This document shows, in pieces, positions 50,645-59,582 of a stretch of DNA of 64,000 nucleotides. The DNA lies in the NCBI RefSeq assembly GCF_038051985.1, contig NZ_CP150291.1, positions 1,550,001-1,614,000 of the forward strand, in the 5' to 3' direction. The notes beneath the pieces are model-generated. The model was not told the DNA's origin, did not search any database, and saw only the letters and a program-made list of their open reading frames with translations. Position 1 is the first letter of the stretch; each line of letters starts with the position of its first letter. The translations under genes and the position numbers were made by a program. Source of the DNA: Solibacillus sp. FSL H8-0523. Lineage in GTDB: Bacteria; Bacillota; Bacilli; Bacillales_A; Planococcaceae.

Positions 50645-51682
50645 TCACAATACTTGATACCAAATACCGCCAGTTGGTAATAAAGGTGGAGCAGTACCAC
50701 TTACAATAATGCCTTCTCCCGTACCAGTTGAACCACCGCCACCAACAGACGAGATGATACCGTTACTATCAATTATGATTGTAGTGCCATCGGGTCTTAC
50801 GTGGCCTGCCTGTGAAGTAGTTGCGACAATAGAAGTATGAGTAGTTAGATTATCATTTAATAGTTTTGCTTGTGCTGCGGTAACTGCTTGTGATGTAGAT
50901 GTGCTAGTCAATGTATTGTTAAGTTGGACAATACCTTTTTCAGTTGTGGAAGCATCTACGACTGTAACGCCAGTGCCGCCGCCAGTACCATCTGCACCTT
51001 TTTGCGCTAACAATCTCCACCAAGTATTTTGTATTGTCGGTAAAGTAGGTAGGGGATTGTTTTGTGTATTTGCAAGTGCGATCCATGAAGAACCATTTGA
51101 GGTTACAATATTATTCTTTAGATAAGCTGTAGAAAGATTAAACGCGCCAATAGAGCGAGTATTGTCTGCAATTGCTTGGGCATTATTTATTGCGATATTC
51201 GCTTGAGCAACTGCTTGATTCGCACTAGCTACCGCTTGTGTTGCTTGCCCCGAAACACCCGAAACACTAGTAATTAACTGTTGTAAAATACCGATTTCTG
51301 GTGAAGCTCCAATAGATTCCTCATAAGTATCGCCAACAATCTCTACTTTAAATGGTAGAATAGAAACCTTCTTATCAGCCGAATATACAGAAAGTGAAGT
51401 AGAAACAAAACCAGGTTGACTCATTTCATTTCCTTGATAAGTGTAACGAATAGTTTTTATGCCATCAGATAATGTTTCAAGTGCACCATAACCAATAACA
51501 ACCGTTCCGTCTGGAAGTTTATGTGAGACTTCTGCGCTAGTAAAGTCAGTTAAATCAAATGCTTTTCCATTATCATAAATTTTAAAAACTAGTGTAGCGC
51601 TATCATATTGTACGAAAATGGGGATAATAGTTGACATGCTTTTCTTTATGTCCACGGATAATATATATTCATTTTTAAACAT
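50645..51682 (-). CDS. Baseplate upper protein (BppU-like)
   Basis: 345 residues. The N-terminal BppU domain (~16-125) reads IIPIFVQYDSATLVFKIYDN, DFTSAEVSHKLPDGTVV and YTYQGNEMSQPGFVSTSLSV. A coiled linker (ATQAVASANQAVAQANIAIN) and a carbohydrate-binding-like stretch (GAFNLSTAYLKNNIVTSNGS) come next. The end shares GHVRPDGTTIIIDSNGIISS with the fibre at 38875. In lactococcal phages BppU links the baseplate hub to the receptor-binding proteins. Here it precedes the whole fibre array in the operon, fitting that role. Confidence 0.85.
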   Translation of the reverse strand: MFKNEYILSVDIKKSMSTIIPIFVQYDSATLVFKIYDNGKAFDLTDFTSAEVSHKLPDGTVVIGYGALETLSDGIKTIRYTYQGNEMSQPGFVSTSLSVYSADKKVSILPFKVEIVGDTYEESIGASPEIGILQQLITSVSGVSGQATQAVASANQAVAQANIAINNAQAIADNTRSIGAFNLSTAYLKNNIVTSNGSSWIALANTQNNPLPTLPTIQNTWWRLLAQKGADGTGGGTGVTVVDASTTEKGIVQLNNTLTSTSTSQAVTAAQAKLLNDNLTTHTSIVATTSQAGHVRPDGTTIIIDSNGIISSVGGGGSTGTGEGIIVSGTAPPLLPTGGIWYQVL

Positions 51683-51747
51683 TTCTTTTACACCTTCCTT
51701 TTCAAGTAAAAAAGGAGACGCATATATTTGCTCTCCTTATTATCTAT

Positions 51748-52155
51748 TTATTTCATATTTAATTTAATGAAAATGTAACTTGCAACACCAGCGATAATTG
51801 CGGAAAAGAACCATCCCATTGCTTTTTTGAAGGATTTTGGAATATTAATAGTATCCGCTGCTTCAATATTTTCAACTTTAATCGTTACTTTATCTACGTC
51901 ATTCATTACAACAGCAATATCATCTTTTAATCCTTGAACTTCATAAGCAATAACTTGATTACTTTCACTGATTTTCAGTAGAGCTTGATTAATAGAGTCC
52001 AATGATTTTTGATGTAATTCGGCAATTATAGCTAAACGGTTTAATGCTTCTGTATCCTTTTCTAATTTCTTAATACTACGTTCCTTACTAATATCTCGTT
52101 CTTCTAGTTTAACTATTCGAGAAATAAGCTCCGTTTTATTGCAGTCGTTTTCCAT
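51748..52155 (-). CDS. Coiled-coil protein with C-terminal membrane anchor (XhlA-like)
   Basis: 135 residues. A long heptad-rich coiled coil (ISRIVKLEERDISKERSIKK; ITKVENIEAADTIN) is followed by one C-terminal membrane helix (GWFFSAIIAGVASYIFIKLN). This is the layout of XhlA-type lysis-associated proteins, which lie on the inner face of the membrane and help the holin. It is next to the DUF1617-like gene and the amidase. Assignment by topology only. Confidence 0.75.
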   Translation of the reverse strand: MENDCNKTELISRIVKLEERDISKERSIKKLEKDTEALNRLAIIAELHQKSLDSINQALLKISESNQVIAYEVQGLKDDIAVVMNDVDKVTIKVENIEAADTINIPKSFKKAMGWFFSAIIAGVASYIFIKLNMK

Positions 52156-52181
52156 AGTTTCACACCCATTCTAAAGATTTA

Positions 52182-52625
52182 TTAATCCCCCTTATCTGCG
52201 TATCGTTCAATTGCGCTTTCAAATTCTTCACACCATTGATCGTAAACAATTGCATCATCTTTATTTAACTTAATATCACATTCTAAAAGTGCATTACCTG
52301 TTATTAAAATCATTTCTCGATTAGCTTCGGTTTCATCAAGAATAAAATCCTCATTCATAAGCTCATTCATTTCGGCATGAAATTTATCCTGTGTTTCTGG
52401 AATTAGAATTACTTCTGTTTGTGTTTCGTTAAGTAAAAATTCACCGAATTCATCTTTCATTGCGTATTCATCAAACATTGCTCTCCGATCATTTTGAATA
52501 ACGTTTGTCGAGTAATTTTCTAATAATCTAACAAATCGTGTTCTCATTCGCGAGCTTTTGCCACTTAAACTAATTTCATAAAGGAATTTGCATAATACAT
52601 CAATTTCAAAGTTTTTAAATTTCAT
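52182..52625 (-). CDS. DUF1617-like phage protein
   Basis: A 147-residue acidic cytosolic protein. The motif LYEISLSGKSSRMRTRFVRL near the N-terminus matches my recollection of the DUF1617 family found beside phage lysis and baseplate genes. The rest is acidic (MNELMNEDFILDETEANREM). Site GGAGAG. The molecular role is not known for this family. Confidence 0.7.
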   Translation of the reverse strand: MKFKNFEIDVLCKFLYEISLSGKSSRMRTRFVRLLENYSTNVIQNDRRAMFDEYAMKDEFGEFLLNETQTEVILIPETQDKFHAEMNELMNEDFILDETEANREMILITGNALLECDIKLNKDDAIVYDQWCEEFESAIERYADKGD

Positions 52626-52658
52626 AAATAAAACTCTCCTTGTTTTCAGTTATAATTT

Positions 52659-53444
52659 TTATTTAAATAATCCACGACTTAAAGCAACAAAAATTAATCC
52701 GACTACATCACTTTCAGTTAATTCACCATTCATTAATTTTAATCGCCATTTTTCACTAATGCCGTTTTTGGCAGTTTCCATTTGTTTTAGAATTTTAATT
52801 GTATCTTGTAACATCGCATCTGCTGAAGGCTTGTACATTTTAGTCGTCTCCTTTTTAGTGGGAATAGGGGTAGATACATTTTTATTTTCCGTAATGCATT
52901 CCATATATTCGTTCACAATATCTTGCAATAAGTTTTCATATGTTTTACCAATTACTTTTAGCGCGCTAACAGGGTCAACTTTACGTCCAGGATCTAGTTT
53001 ATGGTGTCCAATAAAACTTGTGTGTGGATTCATTTTGTATTCATAAGCTAACCATGCGTTAAACCATACATATTTTTTATAAGCTTCTAATGTACGATTT
53101 TTATCGTTAGGGAAGTAGCATAATTCAACGCCAACTGCAATATCATTCGCATCGTCTCCATAAATCTTATTATCCGTTGTAACATTATAAAGAACGTGCC
53201 AAGCTTTATTATTAAGAGGGATGCAAATAATAATTTCTTTATCATCAATAAAAACATGAGCAGATGCAGACATTGTATTTGCTGAATTCTTGTAGTAAGT
53301 AACATTCCCTTGAGCGGTTGAATTGGGGTTGCCTGTATCGTGGAGAACGACAAACTTAACACCTGACATTTTAGTGCCGCTGTATCGCTTAGTTCCTTTA
53401 GGAAGAATGTCTTGTCTCATAGGAAATTTCATTTTAAAAGTCAT
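52659..53444 (-). CDS. Phage endolysin: N-acetylmuramoyl-L-alanine amidase (Amidase_2)
   Basis: 261 residues. The catalytic domain (~20-165) reads FVVLHDTGNP (H35), AWHVLYNVTT (H83), GVELCYFPND, FIGHHKLDPGRKVDP (His147/148 and Asp157 region). Together these give the expected zinc ligands of the T7-lysozyme/PGRP fold. After a linker (TPIPTKKETTKMYKPSADAM), the C-terminal ~60 residues (KILKQMETAKNGISEKWRLK) form a small binding domain seen in Bacillus phage amidases. No signal peptide, so it needs the holin for release. It cuts MurNAc-L-Ala bonds at lysis. Confidence 0.93.
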   Translation of the reverse strand: MTFKMKFPMRQDILPKGTKRYSGTKMSGVKFVVLHDTGNPNSTAQGNVTYYKNSANTMSASAHVFIDDKEIIICIPLNNKAWHVLYNVTTDNKIYGDDANDIAVGVELCYFPNDKNRTLEAYKKYVWFNAWLAYEYKMNPHTSFIGHHKLDPGRKVDPVSALKVIGKTYENLLQDIVNEYMECITENKNVSTPIPTKKETTKMYKPSADAMLQDTIKILKQMETAKNGISEKWRLKLMNGELTESDVVGLIFVALSRGLFK

Positions 53445-53487
53445 GCATATTTCTCCTTTCTAAACTAGTTCGCAAAGGAAGAGGGGA

Positions 53488-53715
53488 TTATTCGTCATTT
53501 TTAAGGTCATCGCGGTTCTCACCGATTGAAGCTTTATCGACACTTGCTTCCGCAAAAATATATACGGCCACCGTACCAAAGGCTGTGATTACACCAATGA
53601 TTTGTGCGATCTCATTTTCACTAACATTAAATACAACCAATAAAGAACCAACAAAACCAGCAATTAAAGCCCAAAACTTTCTTGATGACAGCTTTCTTTT
53701 CCAGTCAATTTTCAT
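53488..53715 (-). CDS. Holin, phi LC3-like
   Basis: 75 residues. The start MKIDWKRKLSSRKFWALIAG and two membrane helices (FWALIAGFVGSLLVVFNV and IAQIIGVITAFGTVAVYIFA) with a charged, Asp-rich tail (GENRDDLKNDE) match the phi LC3-type holin pattern. It forms the membrane lesions that release the endolysin. It overlaps the upstream gene by one base and precedes the amidase by 43 bases. Confidence 0.85.
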   Translation of the reverse strand: MKIDWKRKLSSRKFWALIAGFVGSLLVVFNVSENEIAQIIGVITAFGTVAVYIFAEASVDKASIGENRDDLKNDE

Positions 53716-54002
53716 TAAATATCATCCTCCGAATTATTAGAATTTGTATTGTGTTTTTTTCGATTAGTAAATGACTCAACAGCTTGTACTCCCATGACAC
53801 CACCAACTACGGTCATAAGCACGGGAACAATCATATCCAGTAAAGATAAATACATTCCGTCTATTTGCGAACCAAATAAAACTAAAAGTAATCCAATTGT
53901 TACAAATAAAAAAAAGATGGAAGTAGAAAGAATTAATAAATAATCTTTCGCACTCAGTCCATCTTCATCATTTAAAAATGTTGTTTTCTTCTTATTAACC
54001 AT
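53715..54002 (-). CDS. Two-helix membrane protein, holin partner or second holin
   Basis: 95 residues from ATG 54002 (site AAGGATG; GTG 54011 is less likely). Two membrane helices (YLLILSTSIFFLFVTIGLLL and LLDMIVPVLMTVVGGVMGVQ) are followed by a polar Asn/Lys tail (NRKKHNTNSNNSEDD). Overlapping the holin gene start, it is probably part of the lysis cassette, perhaps an antiholin. Family not identified. Confidence 0.75.
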   Translation of the reverse strand: MVNKKKTTFLNDEDGLSAKDYLLILSTSIFFLFVTIGLLLVLFGSQIDGMYLSLLDMIVPVLMTVVGGVMGVQAVESFTNRKKHNTNSNNSEDDI

Positions 54003-54042
54003 TAAAGACACATCCTTAATGAAACTTTATTTATGTTGTGTA

Positions 54043-54222
54043 TTACTCTTCATTTGGAATTGTGTCAACCGTTTTAATTGCAGTTTTCATAACACCGACT
54101 CGCCCAAACTTAATCATTTTGTGTGTATCGGTGTTAACTTCACTAATAAACTGATCTAAATCAAAAGTTGAAATTTCCTCACTATATTTAATGCCATCAT
54201 GTAATAGTAAATTAACGATCAT
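54043..54222 (-). CDS. Small prophage protein before the lysis cassette
   Basis: 59 residues: MIVNLLLHDGIKYSEEISTF at the start, FGRVGVMKTAIKTVDTIPNE at the end. An AAGGGGA site lies seven bases upstream of the ATG. It lies between the FN3 gene and the holin pair. It resembles small beta-rich proteins that sit between structural and lysis genes of Bacillus phages, but no family can be named. Confidence 0.7.
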   Translation of the reverse strand: MIVNLLLHDGIKYSEEISTFDLDQFISEVNTDTHKMIKFGRVGVMKTAIKTVDTIPNEE

Positions 54223-54281
54223 TATAATTTCCCCTTTAATATAATATTTTATTTATGTTAAATTTTATAACGTTCCTCATT

Positions 54282-55676
54282 CTAACTAATCGAATTGAGT
54301 GACGTTCGTAGCTGATTAATCTCACTTGCGTAAATAGTGTCATTTTGATTTCTATACGGTGGAATGTTCGTATTCATTGAGTTAATTGCGTTTCTCGCCT
54401 GGTTATAATGATTGTAGGTAAAGGGCTGTCCTGTAATCGCAGTAGTGAATGTGTAGCTGCCAAGCCCTTTGTATTCTCGGAAGGCGTTTATTTTAACGCA
54501 CAAATTATTCCACTCGGTAGCTGTCAGATTGAAATTACCTCCACTATTTTTCGCATACGTCCAATTAAAATCAGTTGGTCTTGATTTTGGCGTTGTAACT
54601 GCACTAGCACCTGACCATGCTGACCACCCACCCGCAGCACTATATGCTCTTACGTATCCTGCATAATAGGTGTTGGGTGATAAATTTCCAATAGCGCGTG
54701 ATGTAGAAGTTGTTGTGTACGACACACTAATTGGAGTGTAAATTGCAACTTCGTAATTAGTAGCGCCACTCACACTATTCCAAGACGCTACAACTTCTGT
54801 ACTAGCACTAGCTCTTAGCGTGAATCCCGTAGGGGCTGCTGTAACAGGTGGTGAATTAGTTGTAGCGTAAACCATCGAACTCCAACTAGAATACAATCCC
54901 GAATTACTACTATATGCTCGAACCTGTGCTCCATATCTGGTAGAGTGCAATAAGTTTAACCATTGATAATACGTTTGATAAATATATCTTGTTTCGTATA
55001 ATGGCGCACCCATATATAAATCGTAGTAGGTAGCACCACTCGATCCACTCCAACTAAATGTTATGGCAGATTGTGAATTTACAGTAGGAGTATACATTTG
55101 TGGAGTAGGCGGTGGGGGAGGTGGTGAATTAGTATAGGCATAAGCCATCGAACTCCAATCAGAATACATTCCCTTAGAACTATCATACGCTCGAACTTGT
55201 GCTCCATATTGAGTGCCAGGTGAGAGGTTTAACCATTGGTAATAAGTTTGATAAATATATCTTGTTTCATAATATGGGTAGCCCATATATAATTCGTAGT
55301 ACGTAGCTCCACTTACGCCACTCCAACTAAATGTTATAGCAGTCTGGGAATTAGGAGTAGGAGTATACATGGAAGGGGTAGAGGGTGGATAAACAATCGG
55401 TGCGGAATCTGTATTTGCCCATTTTGGAGTAGCACTATACCAAGAATTCGTTTGTGCTTCGCCCTCGATATAATAAGCTGTTCCTGCTGATAATCCTGTG
55501 AATGTATAGTTGGGGCTATCGTATCCTGTATAGCCAGATTGAACGCTTACATACCTCCATGAACCACTACTAATCCTAAATCGGAATTGATTATAGGTAT
55601 TTTGACGACTGCCTAAATCAGAAATATCAACAGTGATACTTGATTGTGTCGTACTTATTGTACTTACGTATGCCAT
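54282..55676 (-). CDS. Tail-tip adhesin with repeated FN3 domains
   Basis: 464 residues. Domain 1 (~1-95) and two nearly identical FN3 units (residues 97-185 and 187-276; both contain YETRYIYQTYYQWLNL and YGAQVRAY) precede a third FN3 type (~278-370; GWSAWSGASAVTTPKSRPTD). A helical C-terminal domain ends LYASEINQLRTSLNSIS-like. The near-identity of the two central units indicates recent duplication. FN3 domains in phage tails attach weakly to surface glycans. It lies directly downstream of the Tal gene. Confidence 0.85.
   Translation of the reverse strand: MAYVSTISTTQSSITVDISDLGSRQNTYNQFRFRISSGSWRYVSVQSGYTGYDSPNYTFTGLSAGTAYYIEGEAQTNSWYSATPKWANTDSAPIVYPPSTPSMYTPTPNSQTAITFSWSGVSGATYYELYMGYPYYETRYIYQTYYQWLNLSPGTQYGAQVRAYDSSKGMYSDWSSMAYAYTNSPPPPPPTPQMYTPTVNSQSAITFSWSGSSGATYYDLYMGAPLYETRYIYQTYYQWLNLLHSTRYGAQVRAYSSNSGLYSSWSSMVYATTNSPPVTAAPTGFTLRASASTEVVASWNSVSGATNYEVAIYTPISVSYTTTSTSRAIGNLSPNTYYAGYVRAYSAAGGWSAWSGASAVTTPKSRPTDFNWTYAKNSGGNFNLTATEWNNLCVKINAFREYKGLGSYTFTTAITGQPFTYNHYNQARNAINSMNTNIPPYRNQNDTIYASEINQLRTSLNSIS
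54849..55388 (-). repeat. Two tandem near-identical FN3-coding units
   Basis: Units 55122-55388 and 54849-55118 encode the same domain (TYYELYMGYPYYETRYIYQT against TYYDLYMGAPLYETRYIYQT) with a proline-rich spacer (SPPPPPPTPQM) between. Confidence 0.8.
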
Positions 55677-55691
55677 TTATAAAATCACCCT

Positions 55692-58600
55692 TTATCCGAA
55701 TCTAGCGACAGGCGCAATAGTGCCCCATGAAATTGTAGAGACATCTGAAAAGTCGAGATGAGATGCTGAGAATTTTAAAGTTGACCAAGTGCCTACGATT
55801 CTTGCAGCATTACTAAAGACGATGCTTTTTGCGGAAGAGAAAGTTTGGTCGCCTAAATAAATGTTGTTACCAACATTAATATCAGTAGTTATGTTAATGC
55901 TTGTGTTCGATGATATTGAACCACCTGTAATAACAGCACCAATAATAGAATTACCCGACAAAGTTCCACTAAAAGTACCTGTAGCAGCACTAAGACTCCC
56001 GCTGAATGATCCAGTAGCAGCACTTAAACTTCCACTAAAAGTACCCGTAGCACTGCTTAATTGCCCTCTAAATGTTCCACCCGCAGCATTTAAATTCCCA
56101 CTAAAAGTACCCGTAGCACCACTTATGTCTCCATTAAATGAACCGCCTGCTGCGCTTAAACTTCCACTAAAAGTACCAGTAGCAGCACTTAGGCTTCCAC
56201 TAAATGAGCCAGTAGCACCACTTAATTGTCCAGAAAAATAAGCATTGCCGAAGGAATCAATTTCAAAAGTTCTTGTACCACTTGTGTTATAACCTCTAAG
56301 TCCAGTCCCATCAAATATTACGCCACGGTTTGATGCAGCACCAGTGCGTAAATCAATTGCCCCATTTTGAACATACAGCCCACGATGATCCATACGTGCA
56401 AGCTTTGAAGTGTCGGAAGTATTAAAGGCAGTAATGCCGTTCGAGTTTAATGTGATAGAAGTAGGTAGAGGGGAAGTTAAGCGCAAATCGCTACGAATTG
56501 AAGTATCTTTCTCATCAGTATGATTTTTTGCATCTTGTAGTGTTTTAGCGGCCATAATCACTTCAATATACTCGATAGCTTCTCGCAGTCTAGTAACTAA
56601 AGTAGATAATCGTGTTCGATATGTGCTAAACGCATTGCTTACAGATGTTTTTTCTGCATCTGTAATTAGGTTATCTGCGATAGCGACATTAATCGCTGAT
56701 ATTAAATTTGTATGAGCTATATCATAGCCCGTAGTACCATTTGTTTTAGCTGCTAATAAATTTGTTTTAGCTGTACTCGCTAAGTTTGGGTTTGCATAAA
56801 TCATTGTATATTGAGTATCAAAATTTGCTTTTTCATTATTTAATTGCTCAATATGTGCTGCAAGCGCGTGTTTCTCTGCAATATCAATTACGTTATCTTC
56901 AAATGCGCCATCTATAATACTACTCAAATCTGCCACTGTGTTGCTTAAAGTTCCAATAGTTGCATCTAAACTTGCTTTAATAGAATCTGCGTATGCTCTT
57001 GCATCACCGCCAGCTTGTGCAAGAATTGCTATTTCAATTGCTTTTAAGGCTTCTTCAATACGTTTCGAGAGATTAGCCAACTTTGCTCGGTAATCTGTAA
57101 AAGCAGCAGTAATTGCATTAAGGGCCGCTATTTTGTCCGCAGGGGAAACTGTTCCAAGTTGAATCGCAACAGTGATTGCAGTAAGTAAATTAACATGAGC
57201 TTGATCGTAACCACCGCCTGTACCACTAAATGATTTTGCCGTTGCTAAATTTGATTTAGGCGTTCCAGTTAAAAAAGAATTTGTATAAATTTCAGTGTAG
57301 CGAGCGTCCAATTCGCTTTTTTGAATGTTTATTTGTTCAATATGAACTTTTAAAGCTTCTTTCTCTGCAAGGTCAATTACATTATCTGAAAATGCACCGT
57401 ATATAAAATCATCTAAATTTGCTAAAGCTTCACTAACATCTTGAAATTCTTCTTGAATACCATTTAATAATCCGTCCGCGTATTCTTTTGCATTTTGTTC
57501 GGCACTATTCCATTCGTCTATTAAATTGTTATTAGAGTCACCAATAATTTCAATAGAGCCGCTGTCAATACGCATCCCATATTTACCTTGAGCATACTCA
57601 CCAATTGCTATACGAACATTGCCGTAATTATCAAACACTTCCTGTAGCGACCCCGAGAAACGAATGATTCCATTTTCATCTTCAATGAGTAAACGACTAC
57701 CCATGATTAAACGTCCGATAATGGTTTCACCAATGATACCCTGCGCAGTTATGGCATTTGCCCATCTGTTACCACCATCATTACTTAAAGCCAATAGTCC
57801 ATTTTGGATAACTAACATTCTCATCGGATCACTAGGCGATCTGACAATAATACCACGTTCTGTAATTTCAATGGATTGCAAATAGCCTGCGGTAATATTG
57901 TTTTTGATTGTATCAATTGCTCCAAAATAAAGTTGACTGACAAGGTTATTTGCCTCTTCAATCATATCCCATTTAAATTTATTTAAATTAACAGAAGTAG
58001 AAGTAGCGTTTGCAGTATAGATTAAATCAAGCAATTTTCTATAATCATCTTTTAGTTCTTTTTCGTTTGCAATTGTGAGGGAAATCGCATCAGACTCAAA
58101 ATTATAGTTGATTTCGATAATTTTTGCTTCTATGCCAATACGTAATCTATGAGATTCCAATTTTACAATGTCGCCTAAAGATAGTTTTTTCCAGTTATTT
58201 TGTGCTTCAAGAGACGAAAGAAAATTGACAAGATCAAGTGTCATATTAACTTTTGGTTCTCTAAATTCATTGAATGCTTTTAATCCATCAATTAATAGAT
58301 CATCTTCTTCTATAATCGTGTTATTAGTGTAATCTTTTTCAATAATGTATGAATCTAACTCAATTAAATTAGCAGCGGAAAGATGATTTTCCATCTTGAC
58401 TGTATCGCTTAAATCCTGTATTTCATTTTCTATCGTTGTTTTTTGGGTTTTAAAGTTTTCAATTCGAGCATTACTTGCTGCAATTTCAGTCTCTTTATTC
58501 ACTCGACTCTGAATGATTAAATCATGTGATTCAGTGTGTCCGTCTCCAGCAGCATTTGAAACGTCTAATTCATCTAAAATTTGAGATAACTCACCAGTTA

Positions 58601-59567
58601 ACAATGATAAAATCTGCTCTTCCTGTTGAATCTCATCTTGCTTCAGTTTTAATGCGTTTGCAAGCGCACCAAATTGACCACCAACAGCATCAAGAGTTAG
58701 CCCATAGTTTTCTAATGCAATGCACAAATCGTCTGACATATAATCGGAAGAGGAAATAATATTTCCATTTACATCGCGCTCAAATGGATACATATACCAA
58801 CCAAAATCTTGAATGAAATGTGAGCCAGTAGGGGTTAGACTGCGGAAGGTTAAACCGTCTTGTCCATATACATAGAGTCTAGTTACTGTTTCTTCTGAAT
58901 TTGAATTAATGTTAAAGGATTCAAGATATTTACCTTCCTTGAATTTTAAACCTTTATTTGTTCCAATGTTTACGGGTTGATAAAATTCAATAGACAAATT
59001 TACTGTGTCCCAAACTAAAACTGCATTAAATTTATCTGCTAATTCGTAAATTGCTTGCAGAATTGTTTGTGAGTCAATTTCATGATTACGAGTGCCCGCA
59101 GTACCAACGTTAAAAGCTGCATCAACGTGAGTAACTTTCCAACTTGTATGCTCTAAAATTGAACTTGCAATTTGAAGTAAACTTTGTGCCTCTGCTTTAA
59201 AGCTTCTAATTTGTTTATCTGCTAATAAGTAGCCTAAACCAAATAATTTATACGAAAGGTTTTCAGTGCCTTCATCATATTGCTTATTTTGGTCAAGAAA
59301 AACAAAATATTCAGTCTGATAGTTATATACCATTTTCACAAGAAATCGGTGCTTAATTTTATCTATTAATGGATTTTCAATCAAGTTATGATTGCGTTCA
59401 ATTTGAGAGGGGATTGTAAAATTTAATTCATTTACTTTGCCTAATTTAACCGATAATTCAACATTATAAATATCCTTTAGTGGAGCAATAATGGTCTTAT
59501 CGGGTTTACATAAACTAAATGTAGGTTGTAAAGGTTTTAAATCTAAATTAATTTCACCTAATCTCAT
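55692..59567 (-). CDS. Tail-associated lysin / baseplate hub (Tal, prophage endopeptidase tail family)
   Basis: 1291 residues. The N-terminal ~370 residues (LNFTIPSQIERNHNLIENPL, YFVFLDQNKQYDEG, YELADKFNAVLVWDTVNLSI) match the phage minor-structural/endopeptidase-tail family that forms the hub. Long coiled coils follow. A duplicated helical unit occurs at about 728-870 and 886-1010 (DNVIDLAEKEALKVHIEQIN and DNVIDIAEKHALAAHIEQLN). Nine 11-residue repeats of FSGSLSAATGT type are at ~1110-1210. The end is a beta-domain (FSASHLDFSDVSTISWGTIA). It is followed by the FN3 adhesin and preceded by Dit. It initiates contact with and penetration of the wall. Confidence 0.88.
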   Translation of the reverse strand: MRLGEINLDLKPLQPTFSLCKPDKTIIAPLKDIYNVELSVKLGKVNELNFTIPSQIERNHNLIENPLIDKIKHRFLVKMVYNYQTEYFVFLDQNKQYDEGTENLSYKLFGLGYLLADKQIRSFKAEAQSLLQIASSILEHTSWKVTHVDAAFNVGTAGTRNHEIDSQTILQAIYELADKFNAVLVWDTVNLSIEFYQPVNIGTNKGLKFKEGKYLESFNINSNSEETVTRLYVYGQDGLTFRSLTPTGSHFIQDFGWYMYPFERDVNGNIISSSDYMSDDLCIALENYGLTLDAVGGQFGALANALKLKQDEIQQEEQILSLLTGELSQILDELDVSNAAGDGHTESHDLIIQSRVNKETEIAASNARIENFKTQKTTIENEIQDLSDTVKMENHLSAANLIELDSYIIEKDYTNNTIIEEDDLLIDGLKAFNEFREPKVNMTLDLVNFLSSLEAQNNWKKLSLGDIVKLESHRLRIGIEAKIIEINYNFESDAISLTIANEKELKDDYRKLLDLIYTANATSTSVNLNKFKWDMIEEANNLVSQLYFGAIDTIKNNITAGYLQSIEITERGIIVRSPSDPMRMLVIQNGLLALSNDGGNRWANAITAQGIIGETIIGRLIMGSRLLIEDENGIIRFSGSLQEVFDNYGNVRIAIGEYAQGKYGMRIDSGSIEIIGDSNNNLIDEWNSAEQNAKEYADGLLNGIQEEFQDVSEALANLDDFIYGAFSDNVIDLAEKEALKVHIEQINIQKSELDARYTEIYTNSFLTGTPKSNLATAKSFSGTGGGYDQAHVNLLTAITVAIQLGTVSPADKIAALNAITAAFTDYRAKLANLSKRIEEALKAIEIAILAQAGGDARAYADSIKASLDATIGTLSNTVADLSSIIDGAFEDNVIDIAEKHALAAHIEQLNNEKANFDTQYTMIYANPNLASTAKTNLLAAKTNGTTGYDIAHTNLISAINVAIADNLITDAEKTSVSNAFSTYRTRLSTLVTRLREAIEYIEVIMAAKTLQDAKNHTDEKDTSIRSDLRLTSPLPTSITLNSNGITAFNTSDTSKLARMDHRGLYVQNGAIDLRTGAASNRGVIFDGTGLRGYNTSGTRTFEIDSFGNAYFSGQLSGATGSFSGSLSAATGTFSGSLSAAGGSFNGDISGATGTFSGNLNAAGGTFRGQLSSATGTFSGSLSAATGSFSGSLSAATGTFSGTLSGNSIIGAVITGGSISSNTSINITTDINVGNNIYLGDQTFSSAKSIVFSNAARIVGTWSTLKFSASHLDFSDVSTISWGTIAPVARFG
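55945..56240 (-). repeat. 33-bp coding repeats in the Tal gene
   Basis: Nine units of 33 bases encode FSGxLSxATGx. They are likely to form a trimeric collagen-like or beta-solenoid fibre. Copy number may vary by slippage. Confidence 0.85.
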
Positions 59568-59582
59568 AAAATCTCTCCTTAC

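Noticed and set aside
38875-51682. Diversity-generating retroelement suggested by lectin-like fibre tip and repeats
   Set aside because: No reverse transcriptase, accessory gene or template/variable repeat pair is seen in the window; an RT outside the window cannot be excluded, but nothing here supports it.
55861-56241. 126-codon plus-strand frame opposite the Tal repeats
   Set aside because: It is a shadow of the 33-bp repeats, with no ribosome binding site.
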